This document shows, one piece after another, positions 15,466-23,505 of a DNA stretch of 55,388 nt (position 1 is the first letter of the stretch; each line of letters starts with the position of its first letter). The position numbers were made by a program, and so were the translations under genes. Below the pieces are notes generated by a model. It had not been told where the DNA came from and did no database searches. It saw only the letters and a program-made list of their open reading frames with translations. Source of the DNA: Roseburia sp. (GTDB taxonomy: Bacteria; Bacillota; Clostridia; Lachnospirales; Lachnospiraceae); the NCBI GenBank assembly GCA_023664685.1, contig JAMPFC010000007.1, positions 1 to 55,388 on the forward strand, written 5' to 3'.

Positions 15466-15774
15466 TCATATAAAAGGCAGAAAACGAACCAATTCCTGAT
15501 ACATGTTGTAGGTCTGGCGGAACAGTTCCATCCGGGATGCCGGATAAATCAGGGCAGCCAGTCCAGCAACCGATAAAAAGAAAATCAGTATATTGGCAGC
15601 GATCCGGATCACTCTGGCAAGTGTCCTTATTAAAAATTTAACAAGATTGCTCTTTTCAACAATGACAACATCCTCCTGATCCACTCCATATTTTTCTTTC
15701 AAAAGGAGCTGTTCTTTCTGCATTTCATTCTCTGCCCGGATCTGCTTTACGAGTTCTCCATTAAACTTTTTCAC
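15466..15774 (-). CDS. Small membrane protein of the transfer operon
   Basis: This 102-residue protein has a charged N-terminal half and one long hydrophobic segment (ILIFFLSVAGLAALIYPA, about residues 63-80), then a short tail. I start at the GTG 15774, ten bases after GAGG. This makes a 14-base overlap with the preceding gene, in keeping with the tight operon. It has no recognised family. It lies directly before the sortase gene. Confidence 0.65.
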   Translation of the reverse strand: MKKFNGELVKQIRAENEMQKEQLLLKEKYGVDQEDVVIVEKSNLVKFLIRTLARVIRIAANILIFFLSVAGLAALIYPASRMELFRQTYNMYQELVRFLPFI

Positions 15775-16354
15775 GTCTTTTATACCTCTCCCTCTCTTTT
15801 TTGGAAAATGTTTCTTCAAAATCCTTTTCGGAAGAATACCAGAAACAATAGGTGTCCTCACATGTGAAATAGTCTATGGCTTTCTGGAACCGCTCTATTT
15901 TGGATTCTGCATAATTTACTACGCTGTCGGCTTCAACCAACTTGCGGTATCTTCCCTTCTGCCCTCTCAGCATGGGAGAATATGTGACGTTCAGAAAACT
16001 ATTTTCACACAGGTAATGGACACTCTGCCGGCTTCTCTGAAAAAGGAATGCCACTTGCGGAATCGTAAGATACCCCTTTGTCGTCGTCTGGCTACCCCGG
16101 TAGCCGGACTGCCTCCAATACCTTTCCTGATCCACTGCTTCCCTCCATTCAACAACTCTCTGGTACTTCCCGATCTGCTTGTCCACATATTTTTTTAATT
16201 CTGATGATCTTATCAGTCTGCGGTGTTTCCCATCAACTGCCAAAAGTACACCAGTCATAATAAGTTTCTCGGTAGAAGATCTGGAACGTCCCAAAAGATA
16301 TGCAGCCTGCGGGACAATAAGCAGCTCATCCTCATGTCTCATTTCAACCATCAT
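15761..16354 (-). CDS. Tandem helix-turn-helix (excisionase-like) protein
   Basis: This 197-residue protein has two similar HTH units: LLIVPQAAYLLGRSRSSTEKLI near the start and LTIPQVAFLFQRSRQSVHYLC about 90 residues later. Each is followed by a segment ending in a lysine/arginine wing and a helix (KYVDKQIGKYQRVVEWREA versus NYAESKIERFQKAIDYFTC). This looks like an internal duplication of a MerR/Xis-like DNA-binding domain. The start at 16354 follows GAGGTG and lies 11 bases after the upstream stop. The role is unknown; it could regulate transfer or act as a directionality factor. Confidence 0.72.
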   Translation of the reverse strand: MMVEMRHEDELLIVPQAAYLLGRSRSSTEKLIMTGVLLAVDGKHRRLIRSSELKKYVDKQIGKYQRVVEWREAVDQERYWRQSGYRGSQTTTKGYLTIPQVAFLFQRSRQSVHYLCENSFLNVTYSPMLRGQKGRYRKLVEADSVVNYAESKIERFQKAIDYFTCEDTYCFWYSSEKDFEETFSKKERERYKRREKV

Positions 16355-16365
16355 AACCAAACACC

Positions 16366-19218
16366 TCATTTCATCCGTTCCCAATGCCTTTTTACCGGCT
16401 TGGATGCCCCCTGACGGTTCCGTTCCCTGTTGATTTGCTTCTGTATCGTATTCAGCACTTCATCATGGCAATTTCCCATTGCATGTTCTGGATGCGGAAG
16501 GTATCCTTCCTCCTGAGCGAAAATTCCATTCAGTTTTTCCTGATAATTTAGGAACTCTTTTTCAAGTGTACAAGCCTCTTCCAACTGTTCTGCCGCCTTC
16601 TGATACCTGACCCCGCCAGTTTCTTTTAAAAATTCGATCATGGAACCATCCCCATCTCCAATATCCTGTCTTTCACTGATCATTTCTCCCTCAGCTGACA
16701 GATTTACCTGAAACTTAACTTTGGCATACCCGATATCATCCTCGCCTCCACGATTATTTTTGCACCATTCTTCATCTGATTTTTCCATCTTTTCATTAAA
16801 TTCAGATACCATGTACGTTTTTCCGTCATCAAAACAATCATGTTCACTCCACTCACATGTGACCGTAGGAAAAAATTCTTTTTTCATGCATTCTGCAAAA
16901 TCCGCTTTCCGAACATAGAACGTTTCTTCCCTCCCCGCCCTGTACAGTTCTGCCCGGGAATCAATTACATGTGCATCCTCTCCCTGCCCTATGTAAATGC
17001 TGCATTCCTCATCCCAAAGCTTCCCTGCCAGATTTTCAGATACCACCATATATTTTTCTTCCATTTCCGCCTTTAGTTCCTGTTCGAAAACCCCATTCCG
17101 TTTTTCCTGATAGTCCATAAATTCTTTTTCCCATGCTGTCATCTCTTTCAACTGGTCCAGTACATCCTTATTTCTGCCATCTGATCTCATTAACGCACTC
17201 GTTATGGAATTCCATATTCCCACCACACCTTTGTTTGTAATACTGTCCCCATCTGCTGACAGATTTACCTTATATTGATAATGATAGACATTATATGGGC
17301 GTGGGCTTGTTTCTACCATCTTCTTGTTAAATTCCGAAATCAGGTATGTTTTTCCACCAGAAAAAGCATGGTCTTCACTCCACTCACATGTGACCGTAGG
17401 AAAAAAATCTTTCTTCATGCATTCTGCAAAATCCGCTTCCCGCACATAAAGTGTGTTCCACTTTCCCGCCTTGTGCAGTTCTGCCCGGGAATCAATTAAA
17501 TGTGTAGCCTCTCCTTCCCTCGTATAAATACCGTATTTCTCATCCCAAAGCTTCCCTGCCAGATTTTCTGCTACTGCCATAAATTTTTCTTCTATTTCCG
17601 GCTTTACTTCTTTCGAAATTTTATCTGCACTATTTTCAAGGACAGACTCTTTTTTCTCTCCATCTCTTTCCGAGTTCAGCCGGTCATATGTAGTAACTGC
17701 ATTCTGTACTACCTTTCCGATCGTCTCATGCGTATATGTTCCATAATAAATATCATTATTCTTCAAAAGTTCCTGTATTTCCTTATCCTTCAGAATGCTT
17801 TCCTCGAGATTTTGAATCCGGCCTTCCTGTTGGAAGGATGAGCTATCCCGTTCCACAAAAAAGGAAAAATTATGATACTGGCTGTGAAGCTCCTGAATCA
17901 TCTCACTATATTCAGCGGTTAGTTCCTGATTGTATATGGTGTTCAATAAAACCGGGGAATCCGTGACAATAAAGTCAGTTTGTCCATATAACCGATCCAT
18001 CCGGTGCATCTGTTCTTTCAATATTTCAAACTGATGTGCCTCCGAACCATCCAACAGCTCCCAGTTTTTATCATATACAAGTTCTTTTGCATATTCCTGA
18101 ACATATTCTGCATTGTAACCCAGTTTTTTCAACTGTTGGCAGATATCCATGCACGCTGTGCTTTTTCCGCTTCCCGGCCCGCCAAATGCATTGATCACCA
18201 CCGGCGTTTTTTCCAGTGGTATTTTTTCAAGCTCCTTCCGGTGATCTGTTACATACTGTTGTTTCTGCATATCCAGCTCCGCTTTCTGTTGTTTTTCCGG
18301 AAAAAACTCGCCCTTTTCGATCAGATAGTCTGAAATCTTTTCTGCCTCTTTGATCGCCCGGAACAATTCATCTGGTTCATCTTTCAGAATGCGGATCCAC
18401 GACTGGACGTATGCTTTGTGGTTTTCCATATGGCTCTCACTCTGTGGAATGTGCAGCGTCTGGGCAGTAAAAGCGGATGCGATCTCAGCACGAAGTTCCT
18501 CTTTGGCATACTCCGGCGAACCGAACTTATTTCCTTTCGGACGGTTCAATCTGCTCTCATGTCCCGTGGCATGTCCTGCCTCATGCAGCAGCGTCGACAT
18601 ATAGGCATATTCGCTTTCAAACCGCTCAATTTCCGGAAGGTGGATGCAGTCCTCTGACGGACGGTAAAAAGCTTTTTCGCCACCTTCCTGAAAATGAACC
18701 TCCATATTTTCTACCAAAACTGTCCTCGCATGGATAAGCCCGCCCTCATCAAGTTCATATATTTGCAGTTCGGGTTCCGACAGCTTCGGGATTCCCTCGA
18801 GCTGTTCTGCATTGAATACCGTATAGTTATTTGCTACCGGCTTTATCCTCTCTTCATATTCCTCCTGCGACAACTCCTGCCGGAGAGTTCCTGCCTCTTT
18901 ATCGCTGATTGTCTTTTTGTTTTCCCAGTCATATAACGACCAAAATTCAATATGAGTACCCTTTTCTCCTTTTTTTACATGCCAGCCATTTTCCTTCGCC
19001 TGCTTGAATGTACACCATCTTGGATCTGAGTATCCATTCTGCTCTGCTGTATAAAACAACCAGAAACGGTTCACGCCCCGGTACTCCGTTCCTTTTGCCG
19101 CATTGCGTGGAGGCATCGTCTGCGCAGCAGACCATGTCTTATGCCACGGTATCCTGTCCTCCTGCAAAGCGTTCAGGAAAGCGTCGACCATTTCCTCCCT
19201 CATCTTATTCTTTGCCAT
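16366..19218 (-). CDS. ArdC-type antirestriction protein fused to P-loop kinase and duplicated domains
   Basis: This is an unusually long 950-residue fusion. Residues 1-145 are an ArdC ssDNA-binding N-terminal domain (IPWHKTW, YRGVNRFWL, GWHVKKGEKGTHIEFW). Residues 170-305 are a zincin-like metallopeptidase with HEAGHATGHE at 212-221. Residues 338-510 are an AAA/NadR-like kinase with Walker A GGPGSGKST at 346-354. Two copies of a roughly 170-residue domain (about 539-706 and 717-895) share NLAGKLWDE, IDSRAEL, DFAECMKK and FFPTVTCEWSE. ArdC proteins protect incoming single-stranded DNA from restriction. The start at 19218 follows AAGGAG. It overlaps the small gene before it by 14 bases. Confidence 0.85.
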   Translation of the reverse strand: MAKNKMREEMVDAFLNALQEDRIPWHKTWSAAQTMPPRNAAKGTEYRGVNRFWLFYTAEQNGYSDPRWCTFKQAKENGWHVKKGEKGTHIEFWSLYDWENKKTISDKEAGTLRQELSQEEYEERIKPVANNYTVFNAEQLEGIPKLSEPELQIYELDEGGLIHARTVLVENMEVHFQEGGEKAFYRPSEDCIHLPEIERFESEYAYMSTLLHEAGHATGHESRLNRPKGNKFGSPEYAKEELRAEIASAFTAQTLHIPQSESHMENHKAYVQSWIRILKDEPDELFRAIKEAEKISDYLIEKGEFFPEKQQKAELDMQKQQYVTDHRKELEKIPLEKTPVVINAFGGPGSGKSTACMDICQQLKKLGYNAEYVQEYAKELVYDKNWELLDGSEAHQFEILKEQMHRMDRLYGQTDFIVTDSPVLLNTIYNQELTAEYSEMIQELHSQYHNFSFFVERDSSSFQQEGRIQNLEESILKDKEIQELLKNNDIYYGTYTHETIGKVVQNAVTTYDRLNSERDGEKKESVLENSADKISKEVKPEIEEKFMAVAENLAGKLWDEKYGIYTREGEATHLIDSRAELHKAGKWNTLYVREADFAECMKKDFFPTVTCEWSEDHAFSGGKTYLISEFNKKMVETSPRPYNVYHYQYKVNLSADGDSITNKGVVGIWNSITSALMRSDGRNKDVLDQLKEMTAWEKEFMDYQEKRNGVFEQELKAEMEEKYMVVSENLAGKLWDEECSIYIGQGEDAHVIDSRAELYRAGREETFYVRKADFAECMKKEFFPTVTCEWSEHDCFDDGKTYMVSEFNEKMEKSDEEWCKNNRGGEDDIGYAKVKFQVNLSAEGEMISERQDIGDGDGSMIEFLKETGGVRYQKAAEQLEEACTLEKEFLNYQEKLNGIFAQEEGYLPHPEHAMGNCHDEVLNTIQKQINRERNRQGASKPVKRHWERMK

Positions 19219-19357
19219 ATTCCTCATCTCCTTCCCATCCGTCAAATATTATGCTTTCCTCCGGTGTCTCATCCCGGAACTCATCCGGAATGCCAAACTC
19301 CGCACCTTTTCTTTGCATAAACGCTTTTATCAGATTTTCATTTTCCTGTCCTCTCAT
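19205..19357 (-). CDS. 50-residue acidic protein coupled to ArdC gene
   Basis: A short frame beginning MRGQENENLIKAFMQRKGAE lies between two real genes. Its ATG overlaps the stop of the upstream gene in an ATGA junction, AAGGGGG lies upstream, and its 3' end overlaps the ArdC start by 14 bases. It is acidic with no membrane segment. The double overlap argues it is translated. The family is not recognised. Confidence 0.65.
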   Translation of the reverse strand: MRGQENENLIKAFMQRKGAEFGIPDEFRDETPEESIIFDGWEGDEEYGKE

Positions 19358-20442
19358 CTGTTTTTCCCCCTTCTGAAAAATCCTGTTTTTTTATTCTGTT
19401 CAGCATTCCGGCTTTTAAGAGGAATGATCTTTCCATAAATACCATCTTCCCCATCATAGGAAAAAGGATCTCTTACTTCTCCGGCAAAAAAGGTATCTTC
19501 TGCCTTTTCTTCCATGAGTTCCAACAGATCCTTCTTCTCTGTCTCTGCTGTAAAATTGAATATGTAATAATTGTGATTATAAAAATTGTTTTTAACGACC
19601 TGATACGTTTTATCAAATTCTCCCGGTTTGCTCCCTACTACAAAGATCTGTATCTCCTTCTCCAGAAAGGAAATCTTATTAAAATCATGTTCACTGAACA
19701 CGCCATAATCATATACATAATACTCATATTGGTTCAACACATCCTGAAGGCGATCCAGACGATAATACATATCAACGCCCTGATAAGAGACCAACCCTTT
19801 CTCCGGGTCATGTTCTGTCTCCGAGTATGCCTCCTTCAGCTGCTCCACCCATTCATGACTGTTCATCTGTATATAGGCAGCACGCCAGCCGATAAAATGA
19901 AGATATTTCACGAACTGGATCGCCTGTGTCGTTGTTCCCATTCTGGCAACCGCTCCGGCGATGCCGATCGTCTTTCCACGTCTTTCCTGCTTTTCTGTTT
20001 TTTCCTCTGCTTTCTCTTCTTTTTTCTCAAATGAAATCCCCCGCTTTTCATAGCCGAAAGATTCAAAATATCCATCCATGCAGAGTTCAAGATCTTCTTT
20101 CTGTTCCGCCAGATACACAGAAAATATAAAATTTTTTATCCCCCTGCAGTACAGCCCATTGATGATTTTACTTTCTGAAGAATATCCCGGTGCAAAAATA
20201 ATAACTTTTACCCCTATTGCGTCCTGAATCTTTAAGATCCAGTTCTCAATCTCCTGTGGCTCATCAGCGTACTGCTCAATATCAAAAACAGCATATTTTG
20301 CTTCTTCCTTATAACGCAGCACTTGCTTTGCCTGATTTTCAATATGCAGATTTTCCGCTACATACGCACATTTCAGATTTCTCTGTTCTGCCACATCCTC
20401 ACAGAAGAAACCTCTTTCCTGTTTTCCTACAAATAAAATCAC
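19354..20442 (-). CDS. CpaE/TadZ-like SIMIBI ATPase homologue with altered Walker A
   Basis: This 362-residue cytosolic protein has a receiver-like N-terminal half, a charged Glu/Lys linker (about 140-158) and a MinD/CpaE-like domain beginning TIGIAGAVARMGTTTQAIQFVKYL. The P-loop keeps GTTTQ, but the signature lysines of KGGVGKT are replaced, so ATP hydrolysis may be weak. Related proteins position secretion or pilus machines at the membrane. The start is a GTG behind GGAGG. It sits in the transfer operon before the coupled 50-residue gene. Confidence 0.68.
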   Translation of the reverse strand: MILFVGKQERGFFCEDVAEQRNLKCAYVAENLHIENQAKQVLRYKEEAKYAVFDIEQYADEPQEIENWILKIQDAIGVKVIIFAPGYSSESKIINGLYCRGIKNFIFSVYLAEQKEDLELCMDGYFESFGYEKRGISFEKKEEKAEEKTEKQERRGKTIGIAGAVARMGTTTQAIQFVKYLHFIGWRAAYIQMNSHEWVEQLKEAYSETEHDPEKGLVSYQGVDMYYRLDRLQDVLNQYEYYVYDYGVFSEHDFNKISFLEKEIQIFVVGSKPGEFDKTYQVVKNNFYNHNYYIFNFTAETEKKDLLELMEEKAEDTFFAGEVRDPFSYDGEDGIYGKIIPLKSRNAEQNKKTGFFRRGKNR

Positions 20443-20478
20443 TTATTTTCCTCCTTTTTCAAAACTCCATTTCTTTTA

Positions 20479-20880
20479 CTAATCCACCATAAAAATAATA
20501 TAATCGGATTTCATATACTCTATCCGGTCTAAATAATCGTTAAATGCCTTAGAGGAAAAGCAACTTTTTGCATTCTTTTTTCGACGACTTAATACTTTAC
20601 ACCATCGGTCATAAAGATTCATCAAAGCAAAAGTCCGGTATTCTATAAGATTGGTATCTTTACCTCGTATATGAGTATAATATACTGGACACAAATGTAT
20701 CGTAATACAACTCCCATTTCCGTATATACCCTGCCTGTCCTTATAAGATGTATTAGCTGCCAATGTATCCAAAAATACATTGTTCCCCTGTATCAATAAC
20801 ACTCCTAACGGATTATTAGCTAGCATATCCTGCACCAATTCATCTGATCCATAATTATTATCTACAATTTTCATGCTCAT
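20479..20880 (-). CDS. Hypothetical protein
   Basis: This 133-residue protein begins MSMKIVDNNYGSDELVQDML and has no clear motif. It is mixed alpha/beta in appearance, with two cysteines and a tyrosine-rich end (YLDRIEYMKSDYIIFMVD). Its start overlaps the upstream stop in an ATGA junction, so it is translated with the primase-like gene. It is more AT-rich than the genes around it. No function is assigned. Confidence 0.65.
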   Translation of the reverse strand: MSMKIVDNNYGSDELVQDMLANNPLGVLLIQGNNVFLDTLAANTSYKDRQGIYGNGSCITIHLCPVYYTHIRGKDTNLIEYRTFALMNLYDRWCKVLSRRKKNAKSCFSSKAFNDYLDRIEYMKSDYIIFMVD

Positions 20881-21827
20881 TTTTGAATCCTCCTGACGAG
20901 TACCTCATTCCAGTCTTTTCCCATCTCCGGCTGTGGAACATCGCAAATGATCTTTAGATCACTTCGTTTTTTCTTTACATTTTCTGCGATTGTTCTCATT
21001 GCGTTTTGTCCCGGCTCATCATTATCCGTTCCGATCCAGAGTTCCTTCAGCATCGGATCCGTAATATAGTTCATTACTGCTCCCCATTTCCCGGTACTCG
21101 CCAGTGCTAGATAGTTCCATCTTCTGTATTCCCCATAACGAAATGTCATAACCGACATGGCATCAATGACACTCTCTGTCACATATAACCGTTCTGCCTG
21201 ATTATCTACATAAAAGCATTTGGAGTAGTCGCAGCCCTCCATATCTCCGTAAAAAGGCTTGTATGTATTTGTCCCCCGGCGGCAGGCAAATACCGCCTTT
21301 CCATCTTCCCCAGCCTCATACGACACAAAGACACAGTTTCCATATATGTCCTGATACAACTGTCTGCGGTTTACCATATCCTGCACGATCTCCTGCCGGA
21401 TGCACCGTGTTTTTATCAAATAGGCAAATACCTTCCGCATGTTGTTATCCTTTCCGGGAAGCCTTAATTTCGTCCCTGCATATCCCTCCGTTTTCCCCGG
21501 GCAGATTTGATCATCTTTTTTCCTCGCCTTGACCGGAATACCTGCCACCCTTTTTTCCAAAAGACTTATTGCCTCGCTCAGTGAAACATGATCAAATTCC
21601 ATGACAAAATCAATGATCGAACCACCAAATGCTCCTCCGCTCCCAGCCCTTCCCGGCACAGAGTTCCTCCAAAAACAATTCCGCTGCGGATCGATCCGGA
21701 CACTGTCATGTTCCTTTAAACTGTAATATTTTCCTTTCCTTACAAGCGTATAACCGATCTCGTCCGCATAATCAGAAATGAGAACCGTCTCTTTTATCCG
21801 CTGATATAATTCGTTGTGTCTGTCCAT
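20877..21827 (-). CDS. TOPRIM/DUF3991-type primase-like protein
   Basis: This 316-residue protein has an N-terminal segment resembling a primase zinc-less CHC2-type fold (YYSLKEHDSVRIDPQRNCFWRNS, GGSIIDFVMEFDHVSLSEAI). A TOPRIM domain follows, with YVTESVIDAMSV and ELWIGTDNDEPGQNAM carrying the conserved Glu and Asp residues. Such proteins accompany relaxases and are thought to prime or process transferred single strands. It follows the upstream stop directly (TAA then ATG with GGAGGG upstream). Confidence 0.82.
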   Translation of the reverse strand: MDRHNELYQRIKETVLISDYADEIGYTLVRKGKYYSLKEHDSVRIDPQRNCFWRNSVPGRAGSGGAFGGSIIDFVMEFDHVSLSEAISLLEKRVAGIPVKARKKDDQICPGKTEGYAGTKLRLPGKDNNMRKVFAYLIKTRCIRQEIVQDMVNRRQLYQDIYGNCVFVSYEAGEDGKAVFACRRGTNTYKPFYGDMEGCDYSKCFYVDNQAERLYVTESVIDAMSVMTFRYGEYRRWNYLALASTGKWGAVMNYITDPMLKELWIGTDNDEPGQNAMRTIAENVKKKRSDLKIICDVPQPEMGKDWNEVLVRRIQK

Positions 21828-22631
21828 TTATGATCCCTCCTCCATCTGTTTCTGTGTCAAGGTGATCCTTTCATTCATTTCTGCAATTTCCGTCTGTTTT
21901 TTACTGATTTCCGTCTCCGCACTCTTATATTTGCTCTCTGCTTCTGTGACTGCCCGCTCAGTAGCAGCCTGCTGTTCCTCTGTCTGATATTGTCTTTCCG
22001 CCTGTAGCCTTGTGATCTCGCTGTTTATTTCCTGCTTTTCTTTCTCCAGATTCTGGATCTCTTCCTGAAGGGAACCAATCGTACTCCGATACGAAGCAAT
22101 CTGCGTTTCAAATCTCACTTTCAGATAACCGGCTCTGTCTTTTCTTACGATACGGTCTACGCAGTGTACATCATTCACATTTGTATAAAGTTTCAGAAGT
22201 CCCATGCTTTCCGCATCTTCTTTCATATCCATACGGAGTGAAATTTCACTCCAACGCCTAGGCAGATCCGTGATCTGGAGAATGACCCAGTCAGCCTCTT
22301 CAAGCACGGTTTTAACAGATAGATTTTTTCCCTGTTTCTCCATTGCGGAGTACTCATAAGTATTCTGCCCGTCATAGGACGTGTTCCGGATCGCCAGTTC
22401 TACTTCCATCGTTCCTGAATTTTCACAATAATCCCACCGTATTACAGACACCGTACGCCCATTCCATTCGCTCTCCTGTCCAGTCGGAGTAAGGGCATCC
22501 GCAGAACTCCCCGCAGGCATCCATGAATTTGATGTAAAGAAAAATAAGTAACCTCCGGCAAAAATAAAAAGTATAAGAAAAAAATGCAAGTTTCCCTTTT
22601 TCTGATAAAAATAATGTTTTTCTTTTATCAT
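21828..22631 (-). CDS. Membrane-anchored coiled-coil protein of the transfer operon
   Basis: This 267-residue protein has one N-terminal membrane helix (FFLILFIFAGGYLFFFT, about residues 17-33), an extracytoplasmic beta-rich domain (about 55-170) and a long C-terminal coiled coil (about 178-265) rich in Glu, Gln and Lys. It may contact the T4SS channel or peptidoglycan. It begins in a TAATG junction with the upstream gene. No family is recognised with confidence. Confidence 0.68.
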   Translation of the reverse strand: MIKEKHYFYQKKGNLHFFLILFIFAGGYLFFFTSNSWMPAGSSADALTPTGQESEWNGRTVSVIRWDYCENSGTMEVELAIRNTSYDGQNTYEYSAMEKQGKNLSVKTVLEEADWVILQITDLPRRWSEISLRMDMKEDAESMGLLKLYTNVNDVHCVDRIVRKDRAGYLKVRFETQIASYRSTIGSLQEEIQNLEKEKQEINSEITRLQAERQYQTEEQQAATERAVTEAESKYKSAETEISKKQTEIAEMNERITLTQKQMEEGS

Positions 22632-22945
22632 TACCGTCCATTCTCCCTTTCTTCCATTCGCTGCCTGTCATGTGTACTGTGCCGGATCAGCGTTTCATAG
22701 ATGTCCTGACTGATCAGGTTTTCATTGACCTGATGAACCGGTATGCCTCTTTCCTGTATTTCCTTGATTTCTTTCTGCATCTGTCCTGTTGGCTCTCCGA
22801 TCACATAGGCAGCCTCCGCCTCCCTGTAATCCCGCACTGGTGTTACATACTCACCAAGCATCTGTTTTACTTTATTGCAAAAGAAGTCCTTTTGTGCTTC
22901 ATGACAACAAACATACATCTTTTTTAAAGGTTTCTTTAACTCCAT
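22631..22945 (-). CDS. Small cytosolic transfer-operon protein
   Basis: This 104-residue protein begins MELKKPLKKMYVCCHEAQKDFF. The pattern strand-YVIGEPTG-helix-GIPVHQVNE resembles a small Rossmann-like (DUF4406/SLOG-type) fold, but the match is weak. An AAGGAAGG ribosome site is present, and it is coupled to the next gene by TAATG. Confidence 0.6.
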   Translation of the reverse strand: MELKKPLKKMYVCCHEAQKDFFCNKVKQMLGEYVTPVRDYREAEAAYVIGEPTGQMQKEIKEIQERGIPVHQVNENLISQDIYETLIRHSTHDRQRMEERENGR

Positions 22946-22963
22946 ACAAAATCCTTCCTTTCT

Positions 22964-23485
22964 CTACCACGGTTCAATACGAAATGTTTTCCTTTTCCGC
23001 TGAAAAATAACATTAAATTTATAGGTTCCTGTTTCCGGCAATTCAAAATAGAACACAACACTTACCGTATCCTTTTTGTGGTCGATCACAGTCTCTCCAT
23101 AATAGGAAACTTCTGTCATGCCGGCAAAGCCATATCCATTTGCAAAAATCCGGATTTCCTTTGCCAGACGTTCTTTTGTAACATTCATAAGCGACAGCAC
23201 TTCCTGATCAAGACCTTTAATGTCCATCCCTGTCCCTGAATACTCTCCATGTTCCAGTTCCTCTGTCTCTTCCGACGGTTCTAATAACTGTCCTTCTGCG
23301 GTCTCCCTTGGCTGAACCACATTTACTTCATAGCCGGAAACTGCGGAAGATACTGCCCCTGTCTCCCCGCCGGGTTCTACCCCATAGTTGTCCCCATCTT
23401 CTGCCCTCTGTCTGTAAATAAAGGCTGCCGCCAATACCACCGCAACAAGCAGACAACATATACCGATGATCTTCTCTTTGTTCAA
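22964..23485 (-). CDS. Membrane-anchored conjugation protein (hypothetical)
   Basis: This 173-residue protein has one N-terminal membrane segment (IIGICCLLVAVVLAAAFIY), an acidic Glu-rich linker and a C-terminal alpha/beta domain from about 88 (DQEVLSLMNVTKERLAKEIRIFANGYG, then beta strands). The arrangement fits a single-pass T4SS accessory such as a VirB8-like or TcpC-like subunit, but no diagnostic motif is seen. It starts at TTG, nine bases after GGAGGG. Confidence 0.62.
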   Translation of the reverse strand: MNKEKIIGICCLLVAVVLAAAFIYRQRAEDGDNYGVEPGGETGAVSSAVSGYEVNVVQPRETAEGQLLEPSEETEELEHGEYSGTGMDIKGLDQEVLSLMNVTKERLAKEIRIFANGYGFAGMTEVSYYGETVIDHKKDTVSVVFYFELPETGTYKFNVIFQRKRKTFRIEPW

Positions 23486-23505
23486 CTCTTGTTTCCCTCC
23501 TTGTT

